Shown: positions 1 to 9,817 of the stretch, one piece after another | How positions within the stretch are numbered: position 1 is the stretch's first letter | How the letters are laid out: each line of letters begins with the position of its first letter | Assembly: GCA_024235015.1 (NCBI GenBank) | Contig: JACKNG010000006.1 | Location: 253,727-317,726 of the forward strand | Origin: Gammaproteobacteria bacterium | GTDB taxonomy: Bacteria > Pseudomonadota > Gammaproteobacteria > Ga0077536 | Length of the DNA: 64,000 nt | Reading direction: 5' to 3' | The notes under the pieces: generated by a model | Told to the model about the DNA's origin: nothing | What the model saw: the letters and a program-made list of their open reading frames with translations, nothing else | Database searches by the model: none | Made by a program: the position numbers and the translations under genes

Positions 1-54
1 GCCGAGAGCCCGTGGCAGGCCTTGTTCAACAACGCCCGGCGCTGGGTGGCCTAG
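1..54 (+). CDS. C-terminal end of an unidentified protein (partial)
   Basis: The first 17 codons of frame 1 read AESPWQALFNNARRWVA and stop at a TAG at 52-54. The composition looks like a genuine protein C-terminus and it lies on the same strand as the smr gene that follows. Seventeen residues are too few to name a family. It could also be a chance open frame at the window edge. Confidence 0.35.
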   Translation, partial: AESPWQALFNNARRWVA

Positions 55-274
55 GACCCGGCGGTCGCCCGACGCCGCCTGCGACCTCCGCGATCGCTTT
101 TCACCAGCCTGTTAGAGTGGCCGGGCGCGCGCGCTGCACCGTGTGTCGCATCCCGCCTGGTATCCAGGAGCGTGGCAGTGAGGTTGATCCCATCCGGTTC
201 GTCGGCCAGCGAGTCGCAACGGCGGCCGCGAAGCGCCGGCGCAGCGGCGCGCCACCACGGCCGGAGCCGCACCG

Positions 275-787
275 GTGAGTGGTAACGGCAAGCGCTTCGC
301 CGACCTCGTCGGCAAGGTCCGCCGCCTCGAGCACGACACCGTCGAGCACGCGCGACCGCGGCCCCCGGCGCGGCGCCGCCGGCCGCCGGACCACGAGCCG
401 GGCGACGCCGGGTGGAGCGAGTTGCCCGAAGACGCCGCGACCACGACCGCGGACGAGTACCAGCGCCCGGGCATCCAGCACAGCATGCTGCGCAAGCTGC
501 GCCGCAGCCAGTTCCCGGTCGAGGAGAGCCTCGACCTGCACGGCCTGCGCCTCGAGGAGGCGCGCCGCGAGCTGAGCCGCTTCCTCGCCACCGCCGGCGG
601 CGCCCGCCTGCGCTGCGTGCGCATCGTCCATGGCAAGGGCATGAGTTCGCCCGGGCTGGCGCCGGTGCTGAAACCCAACGTCCGTCACTGGCTGCGCGAA
701 GACGCGGGTACTGGCGTGGGTGGCGGTACGCGACAGCGGCGGCGGCAGCGGCGGGTCGACGTGCTGCTGCGCGCACGCCAGCGCTGA
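275..787 (+). CDS. smr: Smr/MutS2-type endonuclease domain protein (C-terminus disturbed by two compensating frameshifts)
   Basis: Small MutS-related protein of the SmrA/SmrB type. The family binds nucleic acid and in several members nicks DNA or cleaves RNA. A basic, proline-rich N-terminal half leads into the Smr domain, where LDLHGL (about residue 88) and VRIVHGKG (about 115) are the two hallmark motifs, followed by PVLKPNVRHWLRE. The final strand expected in the family (VLA...GGxGAV-VLLR) is present but split: roughly 705-755 reads correctly only in the +1 frame (RVLAWVAVRDSGGGSG) and then returns to the original frame for VDVLLRAR. So the protein is probably whole and the sequence carries one extra and one missing base. 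The GTG start has GGAG about 8 nt upstream. It is convergent with the flavin oxidoreductase gene. Confidence 0.85.
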   Translation: MSGNGKRFADLVGKVRRLEHDTVEHARPRPPARRRRPPDHEPGDAGWSELPEDAATTTADEYQRPGIQHSMLRKLRRSQFPVEESLDLHGLRLEEARRELSRFLATAGGARLRCVRIVHGKGMSSPGLAPVLKPNVRHWLREDAGTGVGGGTRQRRRQRRVDVLLRARQR

Positions 788-799
788 AGGCGAAAACGA

Positions 800-824
800 C
801 GACGCCGGCACGAGGCCGGCGTCG
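800..824. terminator. Bidirectional hairpin between convergent genes
   Basis: A perfect 10-bp stem, CGACGCCGGC/GCCGGCGTCG, with a 5-nt loop sits just after the smr stop and before the stop of the convergent oxidoreductase gene. Its position and stability suit a shared terminator. There is no clear T-tract on either side, so the mechanism is uncertain. Confidence 0.55.
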
Positions 825-864
825 CGGTCAAGCGCACGGCGGGTGCCGCGCGCACGTGCCTGAC

Positions 865-1997
865 TCAGGCAGCGGCTTCCTGCACCACCAGCGGCTTCGG
901 ATCGAGTTCCTTCAGCGCCGGCATCACCTCCGGCGAACAGGCGCATGCTCTTCTCGGCCAGCCTGATCGGCATCGAGCCGTACTTGAAGATGAAGGTGAT
1001 CTCTCCACGCCGAACTCGTTGGCGAGTTCGCTGGTGCTTGATGACCTGGTCCGCGTGCCCCAGGGATGCCTGTTGAAGAACCCGCGGCGGAACGGCGTGG
1101 CATCCTTGCGCAGCATGTCCTGTGCCGCGCCGTAGGACTCGTAGCCCTTGATCTTGCCCAAGTGGTCGCCGAGCAGCTCGTAGTGGCGCAGCGCCGAATC
1201 GGAATACTCCACCATGTACTGCTTCGGCACCTTTGCGCGCTTCCTCCTCGGTCTCGGCGACGTAGGTCCACACCGCCAGGCGTCCGCGGCTCGGCTTGTA
1301 ACCGGCCTGGGCGTGCAGGGTGGCGTACTTTTCGCCGTCTCCAGCGACAGGCCCAGCTCTGGGTCGGGATGACCAGCGGCCGGATGTCGTGCTTGGCGAT
1401 GATTTCGACCGTCTCGTCGGTACCGCCGGCACACCACAGGTTGCCGGACAGATCCCGATCCGGTTGCGGGCGCAGTGCAGGCCTTGATGTTGAAGTGCTC
1501 CTCGAGCTGTACTGCCCGGTGGCGGCAGTTGGCGCAGCACCTGGATCGATTCGTCGAAGCGTGCCCGCGCCTCGGCCCGGTCGATGCCCAGCCCTCGTAC
1601 TCGCGGCAGCCGAGACCGCGGCCGACGCCGCAGATGATCTCGCGATTCAGCCCGAGGAAGGTGTCGAGCATGTTGATGTCCTCGGCCACCCGCACCGGGT
1701 TGTGCCAGGGCAGCACCACGACCATGGTGCCGAGATCGACGCGCTCGGTGATGCCGGCGATGTAGCTCAGGTACTGCAGCGGGTTGGTGACCATCGTGTA
1801 AGGCGTGAAGTGGTGCTCGATGGTCCACAGGGTGTCGAAACCGGTCTCGTCGGCGATGCGCGCGATGTTGATCTCTCGAGGAAGACCTCGCGATCGGATT
1901 TGCTCGGCCGCGGCGGCACGGCCTCGCCGCGTTCCTCGGCCTCGTAACGGTCCCAGTCGGTGTAATTCTGGTTGAACAGCGTGGCGCCTACTCGCAT
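865..1997 (-). CDS. LLM-class (luciferase-like) flavin-dependent oxidoreductase, multiply frameshifted
   Basis: Recognisable pieces of a bacterial-luciferase-fold, FMN-dependent monooxygenase/reductase appear in order across all three minus-strand frames. They run from N-terminal MRVGATLFNQNYTDWDRYEAE through IARIADETGFDTLWTIEHHF, LGTMVVVLPWHNPVRVAED and LNREIICGVGRGLG to RFDESIQVLRQL, GGTDETVEIIAKHDI, YVAETEEEARKGAE, YESYGAAQDMLRK and the C-terminal LKELDPKPLVVQEAAA. At least eight changes of frame are needed. The ATG at 1997 has a GGGGAG Shine-Dalgarno. Conserved protein sequence persists on both sides of every break, so sequence error is more likely than a decayed gene. The substrate cannot be told; it is not obviously part of the isoprenoid genes upstream. 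Confidence 0.7.
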
Positions 1998-2149
1998 GTG
2001 AAACTCTCCCCTCGGTGTGGGAGTTGACGGACGGCGGGCGCCGTCCATGGACAGGCACTAAACCTAGCGCAAGCGCGGGCCAGCGCGAGCGGGCGGCTTG
2101 CGCTGGATCAAGAGGAGGCGGGTTGCGGGCGCGTGGCGACCGCGCGAAC

Positions 2150-2213
2150 GGGACAGTATACCTTCGCGCCCTTCGTAGCCCGGCGCGCAGCGGGGCGCAA
2201 GTATACGGTCCCC
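2150..2213. repeat. Imperfect inverted repeat downstream of ispF
   Basis: Two arms of about 22 nt (2150-2171 and 2192-2213) are near-complements. Each holds a GTATAC core between GGGAC and GCGCCC blocks, and they enclose a 20-nt loop. The element starts about 15 nt past the ispF stop on the minus strand, so it may end the pyrG-ispF operon. The outer arm also offers a TATACT that could serve as a -10 for the downstream oxidoreductase. No T-run follows. Confidence 0.45.
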
Positions 2214-2228
2214 AATCGTCCGGGCAGG

Positions 2229-2702
2229 TCACCCGCCGTCGGTGCAAGCAGGCACACGCGCAGGCGGCGATACCTCGCCGCGGCCGGTGAAGCCCATCTT
2301 CTCGGTCGTCGAAACCCTTGACGTTGACGGCGGCGACGTCGATCCCGGTGTCGGCGGCGATGTTGGCGCGCATGCGCTCGACGTGGGCGCGGATGCGCGG
2401 GCGCTCGCAGATGACCGTGGCGTCGACGTTGACCGCCTGCCAGCCAGCCGCGGCGACCAGTTCGCACACGTGGCGCAGCAGCCTGCGGCTGTCGGCACCT
2501 TCCAGGCCAGGTCACTGTCGGAAATGCAGGCTGATGTCGCCGAGCGCGGCGGCGCCGAGCAGGGCGTCGCAGATCGCGTGCAGCAGCACGTCGCCATCGG
2601 AATGCGCGGCCAGGCCGTGTTCGAACGGGATGCGTTCACCGCCGATGACGACGTGGTCGCCGTCCCGAAGCGATGGGCGTCGTAGCCCTGCCCGATCCTC
2701 AT
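2229..2702 (-). CDS. ispF: 2-C-methyl-D-erythritol 2,4-cyclodiphosphate synthase IspF (frameshifted in this sequence)
   Basis: Fifth enzyme of the MEP isoprenoid pathway, converting CDP-ME 2-phosphate to MEcPP. MRIGQGYDAHRF (metal-binding Asp and His) is in one frame. VIGGERIPFEHGLAAHSDGDVLLHAICDALLGAAALGDISLHF is in a second frame. The substrate-binding stretch VNVDATVICERPRI...VNVKGFDD is in the third, and TEKMGFTGRGE is back in the first. Start (ATG 2702) and stop lie in the same frame 158 codons apart, matching the family's usual ~158 residues, so the indels cancel overall. IspF is essential where the MEP pathway is the only route, so the breaks are probably sequencing errors. It follows ispD by about 14 nt. 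Confidence 0.85.
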   Translation of the reverse strand: MRIGQGYDAHRFGTATTSSSAVNASRSNTAWPRIPMATCCCTRSATPCSAPPRSATSACISDSDLAWKVPTAAGCCATCANWSPRLAGRRSTSTPRSSASARASAPTSSACAPTSPPTPGSTSPPSTSRVSTTEKMGFTGRGEVSPPARVPACTDGG

Positions 2703-2716
2703 ACCGTGGTCTCCTC

Positions 2717-3397
2717 TCACCCTGCGCGGCGAGTATGCGCGCCGCGAGTCCGAGATCCTCGGGCTGCGTGATCTTGAGGATTGTCGCCATGCCCGGCCAC
2801 CACCCGCGGCACGTGGCCGGCACGTTCGACCGCCTCGGCCTCGTCGGTGACCACCACGCCCGCGGCCAGCGCGCCTGCGATCGCTTCGCGCAACAGGCGG
2901 TAACGGAACATCTGCGGCGTCTGCGCTGCCACAGGCCCTCGCGCGGGACCGTCCGTTCGATGCGCGCGTCGGCCGCGCACTGCTTGAGAGTGTCGCGCAC
3001 CCGTACGGCGAGAGATGCCGCCGACGGCGTCGCCGGCGAGTTCTTCGACCATGCGCGCAATGTCGCCGCCGCGCACGCAGGGCCGCGCCGCATCGTGTAC
3101 CAGCACCCAGTCGTCGTCCGCGGCTTCGCCGGCCAGGGCGTCGAGCCCGGCCAGCACGAGTGGCATCGCTCGGCGCCGCCGGTGACGGCGACGCAGACGG
3201 GCGGCAGGGTGAGGTGCGCGAAACGCTCGTCGTGCGCCGCCACCGGCACGACCACGCACGATGCCGGGCTGGGCGGCGATGCAGGCCAGGTGTGCTCGCA
3301 CGCTGCGCCTGGCGATGTCGAGATACTGCTTCGGCCGCTCGCCGCCCATGCGGCGGCCGATGCCGGCCGCCGGCACGATCGCGAACAGGCGGCTCAC
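2717..3397 (-). CDS. ispD: 2-C-methyl-D-erythritol 4-phosphate cytidylyltransferase IspD (frameshifted in this sequence)
   Basis: Third MEP-pathway enzyme, transferring CMP to MEP. The nucleotide-binding N-terminus VPAAGIGRRMGGERPKQYL is in the start frame. VPVAAHDERFAHLTLP is in another frame, then LVLAGLDAL...DDDWVLVHDAARPCV in the start frame, VRDTLKQCAADARIERTVPRE in another, and AAQTPQMFRYRLLREAI...VTDEAEAVE again in the start frame. KITQPEDLGLAARILAAQG closes the protein. About five indels that sum to zero are needed, and the resulting length (226 aa) is normal. The ATG at 3397 overlaps the ftsB stop by 4 nt, indicating translational coupling. Confidence 0.87.
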   Translation of the reverse strand: MSRLFAIVPAAGIGRRMGGERPKQYLDIARRSVRAHLACIAAQPGIVRGRAGGGARRAFRAPHPAARLRRRHRRRRAMPLVLAGLDALAGEAADDDWVLVHDAARPCVRGGDIARMVEELAGDAVGGISRRTGARHSQAVRGRRAHRTDGPARGPVAAQTPQMFRYRLLREAIAGALAAGVVVTDEAEAVERAGHVPRVVAGHGDNPQDHAARGSRTRGAHTRRAG

Positions 3398-3729
3398 GGC
3401 GTGCCGTCCGCGGTGTGTGCCGGCCCGTCGCCAGCGCCCTCGGGGTCTCCTTCCGGCAACGGGTCGGTCATGCGGAAGAACACCTCGCCCTGCTTGATCA
3501 TGCCCATGTCGCTGCGTGCGCGTTCCTCGATCGCCTCCAGGCCCTGCTTCAGATCGACCACCTCGGCGGCCAGCGCCTGGTTGCGCTCGCGCAGGCGTTC
3601 GATCTCCGCGTGCTGTTCGGCCACCGCGCGCTCAAGCTTGGTGACGTCACGCACGCCGCCGCGCTCGAACCACAGCACGTACTGCAGGTACAGCGTGACC
3701 ATGACCAGCAGCGCGATGAAGACGCGCAC
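3394..3729 (-). CDS. ftsB: Cell division protein FtsB
   Basis: Small bitopic division protein that forms the FtsQLB complex with FtsL and FtsQ at the septum. A short cytoplasmic tip and one membrane helix (FIALLVMVTLYLQYVLWF, residues 4-21) are followed by a periplasmic leucine-zipper coiled coil (about 30-70: KLERAVAEQHAEIERLRERN). The tail ends in the typical RSDMGMIKQGEVFF. At 111 aa it is slightly longer than E. coli FtsB because of an acidic, glycine/proline-rich C-terminus. GTG start. It sits 15 nt after eno and overlaps ispD by 4 nt, the standard gammaproteobacterial arrangement. Everything upstream of this point is free of frameshifts. Confidence 0.93.
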   Translation of the reverse strand: MRVFIALLVMVTLYLQYVLWFERGGVRDVTKLERAVAEQHAEIERLRERNQALAAEVVDLKQGLEAIEERARSDMGMIKQGEVFFRMTDPLPEGDPEGAGDGPAHTADGTP

Positions 3730-3744
3730 GGGCGCCGGCGCCGA

Positions 3745-5031
3745 TCACGCGCCGAGGTTGTAGAAGGCCTTGGCGCCGGGGTAGACGGCGCGCTCGCCGA
3801 GCAGCTGTTCGATGACGAGCAGGCGGTTGTACTTGGCGATCCGGTCCGAGCGCGACATCGAGCCGGTCTTGATCTGGCCGGTGGAATAGGCGCAGGCGAT
3901 GTCCGCGATGGTGGCGTCCTCGGTCTCGCCCGAGCGGTGCGAGACCACTGCGGTGTAGTTGGCGGAGCGCGCCAGCTCGATGGCGGCGAAGGTCTCGCTC
4001 AGCGTGCCGATCTGGTTGACCTTGATGAGGATGGAGTTGGCGATGCCGCCGTCGATGCCGCGCTGCAGGGTCTTGGCGTCGGTGACGAAGAGGTCGTCGC
4101 CGACCAGCTGGACCTTGGTGCCGATCTTCTCGGTCAGGGTGCGCCAGCCGTCCCAGTCGTTCTGGTCCATGCCGTCCTCGATGGTGATGATGGGATAGCG
4201 CTCGGTCCAATCCTTGAGCATGTCGGCCATGGCGGCGGAATCGAGCCGACGGCCCTCGGCGGCGAGGTCGTATTCGCCGTCGACGTAGAACTCCGAGCTG
4301 GCGACGTCGAGGCCGAGGAGGATGTCCTCGCCGAGGCGATAACCGGCCTTGTCGACCGCCTGCGCAATGAGTTCGAGCGCCGCCTCGTTCGACGGCAGGT
4401 CGGGCGCGAAGCCACCCTCGTCGCCCACCGCGGTGCTCCAGCCCTGGGCGTTGATCAGCGCCTTCAGCGCATGAAACACCTCGGCGCCGTAGCGCAGCGC
4501 CTCGCGGAAGCTCGGCGCACCCACCGGCAGGATCATGAACTCCTGCAGGTCGACGGAGTTGTTGGCGTGGGCGCCGCCATTGATGACGTTCATCATCGGC
4601 ACCGGCAGCACGTATTCGTCGCTATTCACCAGCGATTCGAACAAGGGCACGCCGCGCACCGCGGCCGCGGCATGGGCCGCCGCCATCGACACCGCGAGCA
4701 TGGCATTGGCGCCGAGCTTACCCTTGTTGGGCGTGCCGTCGAGCTCGAGCATCACGCGATCGAGACCGGCCTGGTCGGTGACGTCGAAACCCGTGAGCGC
4801 ACTCGCGATCGGACCTTCGACGTTGGCCACGGCCTGCAACACGCCCTTGCCGAGGTAACGCCGCTTGTCGCCGTCACGCAGTTCGAGTGCTTCGCGCTCG
4901 CCGGTCGAGGCGCCCGAGGGCACGCCGGCGGCGCCGACGGCACCGGACTTCGTGCGTACCTCGGCGCGCACCGTGGGATTGCCGCGCGAATCGATGATCT
5001 CGAGAGCGCGGATGCTGCTGATTGCTGTCAT
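3745..5031 (-). CDS. eno: Enolase (phosphopyruvate hydratase)
   Basis: Interconverts 2-phosphoglycerate and phosphoenolpyruvate in glycolysis/gluconeogenesis; in many gammaproteobacteria it also sits in the RNA degradosome. The 428-aa protein is intact. It has the mobile loop SGASTGEREALEL (about 40), the catalytic Glu in VGDEGGFAPDL (about 205), metal ligands in ITIEDGMDQNDW, the signature LIKVNQIGTLSE (about 340) and VSHRSGETED (about 370) with the substrate-binding His-Arg-Ser. It lies between kdsA (37 nt gap) and ftsB (15 nt) in one transcription unit, and its PEP product is the co-substrate of the neighbouring KdsA. Confidence 0.98.
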   Translation of the reverse strand: MTAISSIRALEIIDSRGNPTVRAEVRTKSGAVGAAGVPSGASTGEREALELRDGDKRRYLGKGVLQAVANVEGPIASALTGFDVTDQAGLDRVMLELDGTPNKGKLGANAMLAVSMAAAHAAAAVRGVPLFESLVNSDEYVLPVPMMNVINGGAHANNSVDLQEFMILPVGAPSFREALRYGAEVFHALKALINAQGWSTAVGDEGGFAPDLPSNEAALELIAQAVDKAGYRLGEDILLGLDVASSEFYVDGEYDLAAEGRRLDSAAMADMLKDWTERYPIITIEDGMDQNDWDGWRTLTEKIGTKVQLVGDDLFVTDAKTLQRGIDGGIANSILIKVNQIGTLSETFAAIELARSANYTAVVSHRSGETEDATIADIACAYSTGQIKTGSMSRSDRIAKYNRLLVIEQLLGERAVYPGAKAFYNLGA

Positions 5032-5068
5032 GTCGGTCGGTCCATGGCTGGTTGATGGGGGTACGGGT

Positions 5069-5870
5069 TCAGGCCGCGCGCTTGCTCACGGCATCGAGTT
5101 CGCGCAGGGTCTCGAGCAGCCGCGCCATCTCGTCCAGCGGCCACGAATTGGGGCCGTCGCTGAGCGCCCGGGCCGGGTCGGGATGGGTCTCCATGAACAG
5201 CCCGGCGATACCGACGGCGACGGCCGCGCGAGCCAGCGCCGGCACGAACTCGCGGTCGCCGCCGGAGGCCTTGCCGAGACCACCCGGGCGCTGCACCGAG
5301 TGCGTGGCATCGAACACCACGGGGCAACCGGTTTCGCGCATGACGACCAGGGCGCGCATGTCCGACACCAGGTTGTTGTAACCGAAGCAGGCGCCACGCT
5401 CGCACACCATGATCTGCTCGTTGCCGGTGGCGCGCGCCTTGTCGACCACGTTGGCCATGTCCCAGGGCGCGAGGAACTGCGCCTTCTTGATGTTCACCGG
5501 GCGGCCCTGGCGGGCGACGTTCTGGATGAAGTTGGTCTGGCGGCAGAGAAAGGCCGGGGTCTGCAGCACGTCGACCACCGCCGCCACCTCGTCGAGCGGG
5601 GAATCCTCGTGGACGTCGGTGAGCACCGGTACGCCGACCTCGGCGCGCACGCGTTCGAGCGCGCGCAAGCCCGCCTCGAGCCCCGGCCCGCGGTAGCTTT
5701 CGTGCGAGCTGCGATTGGCCTTGTCGAACGAGGCCTTGAAGACGTAGGGAATGCCGAGCGCGGCGGTGATGTCCTTCAGCGTCGCGGCGACGTCGAGGAC
5801 CAGCGCCTCGCTCTCGACCACGCAGGGCCCGGCGATGAGGAAGAACGGCTGCTCGGGGCCGACCTCGTAA

Positions 5871-5884
<14 letters not shown>
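5069..5884 (-). CDS. kdsA: 3-deoxy-8-phosphooctulonate synthase (KDO-8-P synthase)
   Basis: Condenses PEP with arabinose 5-phosphate to KDO 8-phosphate for the lipopolysaccharide inner core. The 271-aa TIM barrel is intact, with AGPCVVESE at the N-terminus, KASFDKANRSS (substrate lysines), TDVHE, FLCRQTNF, VNIKKAQF and FDATHSVQRPGG. The Cys in AGPC, plus later His (DATHS), Glu (METHP) and Asp (LSDGP), match the metal-dependent class of KdsA rather than the metal-free E. coli type, which has Asn at the Cys position. It overlaps the end of pyrG by 14 nt. Presence implies a Gram-negative LPS-bearing cell. Confidence 0.97.
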
Positions 5885-7526
<1,642 letters not shown>

Positions 7527-7797
7527 GCGGTTACGGAAACCTCGGAATCAGCTGTTCAGCGGGCCGGGTGGCAGCGTTTCGGCGTGGCCGGGGACCGGGG
7601 CCCGGGCGATCGTGCCGTGAGGGGCCGGCCACAGGCATGCTCCGGGGCGCGGAGAGGACCCGCGGCGCCGGGAGAGCCGGCTGCAAGTCCATGATTTCAT
7701 GCGATGTCGGCACCGTCGGCGCGTTGGTCCACGCATCGATAGGGCGGCGCAAAAACTACCAGAACGGGGCCTTTTTCTCAATGGCGCGGGGCCGCGC

Positions 7798-9549
7798 TCA
7801 GGCGCCGAAGGCGTAGCCCGCCTCGACATCCGTACGCTGCAGCACGCCGAAGGTACGGAAAGTCAGCGGCGCCTGCTGGCGGCGTACGTAGAGTGCCTCG
7901 ACCCCCTCGCGCAGCATGATCTCGCGGGCCTCGTACAGCGTCGCCTGCAGGTGGACCGGCCTGAGTTCGAAACGCTCGGCCGGGATCGCGAGCAGGTCGA
8001 TGTCGGTGGCCTCGCCGCTGCTCGATTCGCAGTGGCGCGCGAGTTCGGACGCCCGCAGCAGCAACGGCTGCTCGGCCTGCTGGTCGACGATGATCCACTG
8101 CGGGCCACGCTTGAGCAGGGCGTGGGCGTCGTCGCGGCCGAGGACCCGCGGGGCCTGCTCGAAGCTGCGGTTCATCACCGCGCCGACGCCGATGCGGCGC
8201 AGGCCCTGCGACAGCGGGTCGTGGCGATAGTCGAGCCCGGCGTCGCGCAGCAGCAGGGTGAACACCGAGTCCTGGCGCCACACGATGCGCGCCGTCAGTA
8301 CGGCCGTGACCACGGCCAGCATGCCGGGCAGGATGATGTGCGGGTTGCCGGTCATCTCCAGCAGCGCGAGCAGCGCGGCGAGCGGGGCCTGCAACACCGC
8401 TCCCATCATCGCCGCCATGCCCAACATGGCGAACAGGGCCGGGTGCGAGCTGCTGCCCGGCAGGACCGCGGCGAGGTGCGAGAAACAGCCGCCGGCCAGA
8501 CTGCCCATCACCACGGCGGGGCCGATCAGTCCGCCCGGCATGCGCGCCGCCAGGCAGGCCGCGCTGGCCAGCAGCTTGGCCGCGAACACGCCGGCCATGG
8601 TCGCCAGGCCGAGCTGGCCGGCCAGGGTGCGCGCCACCGTGTCGTAACCGAGCCCGAGGATTTCCGGCCGCACCGCGCCCAGGGCGCCGACGGCGAGCCC
8701 GGCGAGGACGAAGGGCAGCATCGCCGGCAAGGTGGCGAAGCGCCCCATGAGGGTGCGCATCAACCACACGAACAGGGCCGATGCGCAACCGATCATCACC
8801 CCCATGACGGTGATGTAGGGCAGCTCGCGCAGGGCGCCGAGGCCGAACAGCGGCACCAGGAAGGCCGTCTCGTCGCCGAACACGGCCTGGGCGATGGCGG
8901 TGGCCGCCACCGCGGCGAGGATGATCGGGGCGAAGCCGGCGATGGTGTACTCGACCATCACCACTTCCATGGCGAAGACCACCCCGGCCAGCGGCGTGTT
9001 GAACGACGCCGCGATGGCCGCCGCCGCCCCGCAGGCAACGAGCGTGCGCAGGGCGTTGTTGGGCAGGGCGAGCGCGCCGCCGAGCAGGCTCGCGCTGCCC
9101 GCGCCGAGGTGGACGCTGGGCGCCTCGCGGCCGACCGATTGCCCGGTCGCGAGTGCCAGCGCCGCGCCGCAGAACTGCCACAGCATGTTGCGCCACGGCA
9201 GGTAGCCCTGGTGGTAGTGCAGTCGTTCGAGCACGTGCACGACGCCGACGGTGCGGGCGACCCCGGGCAGCAGCACGAACATCACGCCGAGCAGCAGCGC
9301 ACCGGCGACCGGCAGCACCGCGCGGGCGGTCGGCGTCAGCCATTCGAAGGCCTCCCCGGGCAAGTCGGCCATGTAGAGCTGCTGCACCATCACGACGGTC
9401 TTGCGGAAGGCGACGATGACCAGCGCCGCGCACACCCCGCTCACCAGGCCGAGCAGCGCGAGCAGGAGATCGGCGCGACGACCGGCCAGCGCCAGGCGCC
9501 ACAGGTCGAGCCGCGCGCGGATGCGCTCGGCGAGCACACCCTTGTTCAT
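7798..9549 (-). CDS. ClC-family chloride channel/transporter with C-terminal CBS-like region
   Basis: Inner-membrane anion channel or exchanger of the ClC family, 583 aa with about ten hydrophobic segments. The selectivity-filter helix motif is GQSVGREAPSVHLG (GREAP in place of GKEGP, keeping the gating Glu), followed by AASFNTPLAGVVFAMEV. In E. coli ClcA the internal proton-transfer glutamate is the second Glu of the -IIEEM- motif; here the corresponding residue is Val (AMEVV). That fits a ClcB-like protein or a channel rather than a proton exchanger. The cytosolic tail from about residue 455 resembles a CBS pair (VGAVMNRSFE... and REIMLREGVEALYV). It stands alone, 271 nt from pyrG and divergent from fhs. 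Confidence 0.9.
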   Translation of the reverse strand: MNKGVLAERIRARLDLWRLALAGRRADLLLALLGLVSGVCAALVIVAFRKTVVMVQQLYMADLPGEAFEWLTPTARAVLPVAGALLLGVMFVLLPGVARTVGVVHVLERLHYHQGYLPWRNMLWQFCGAALALATGQSVGREAPSVHLGAGSASLLGGALALPNNALRTLVACGAAAAIAASFNTPLAGVVFAMEVVMVEYTIAGFAPIILAAVAATAIAQAVFGDETAFLVPLFGLGALRELPYITVMGVMIGCASALFVWLMRTLMGRFATLPAMLPFVLAGLAVGALGAVRPEILGLGYDTVARTLAGQLGLATMAGVFAAKLLASAACLAARMPGGLIGPAVVMGSLAGGCFSHLAAVLPGSSSHPALFAMLGMAAMMGAVLQAPLAALLALLEMTGNPHIILPGMLAVVTAVLTARIVWRQDSVFTLLLRDAGLDYRHDPLSQGLRRIGVGAVMNRSFEQAPRVLGRDDAHALLKRGPQWIIVDQQAEQPLLLRASELARHCESSSGEATDIDLLAIPAERFELRPVHLQATLYEAREIMLREGVEALYVRRQQAPLTFRTFGVLQRTDVEAGYAFGA

Positions 9550-9716
9550 GCCGCGGACCCGCGCTGCGTAGCTGGCAACGTTCGCTGACGGAATTCTCGC
9601 ATCGGTGGTGCTTCGGGCGGCTGGCGGGTGACGCTGGCACGGGACGCCGTGCGGCCGTCATTCTCACACGTCTGCCGCGGTCGGCGGCGCGGCCAACACG
9701 GCGTGGAAATCCGGGC

Positions 9717-9722
9717 TAGAAT
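9717..9722 (+). promoter_or_regulatory. Possible -10 element upstream of fhs
   Basis: TAGAAT lies about 96 nt before the fhs start in the 268-nt divergent region between the chloride channel gene and fhs. No good -35 is visible 16-18 nt upstream, so this is only a candidate. Confidence 0.25.
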
Positions 9723-9817
9723 CGCGCCGTCCGCGGCCTCCGGGGTACTTGCCGGCACCGCTACCTGCCATTCCCCCGGGTTCCGCGGCCCGTCCATTTG
9801 CATCGAGAGGATAGCCC

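Noticed and set aside
2229..3397. Treating ispD and ispF as pseudogenes
   Set aside because: Conserved sequence is retained across every frame change, the sum of shifts restores normal length and stop, and both enzymes are expected to be essential. Sequence error is the simpler reading.
7527..7797. A tRNA or riboswitch between the ClC gene and pyrG
   Set aside because: No cloverleaf with a GTTCRA T-loop and CCA-side pairing, and no recognisable riboswitch core. Only a weak AAAAA...TTTTT symmetry is present.
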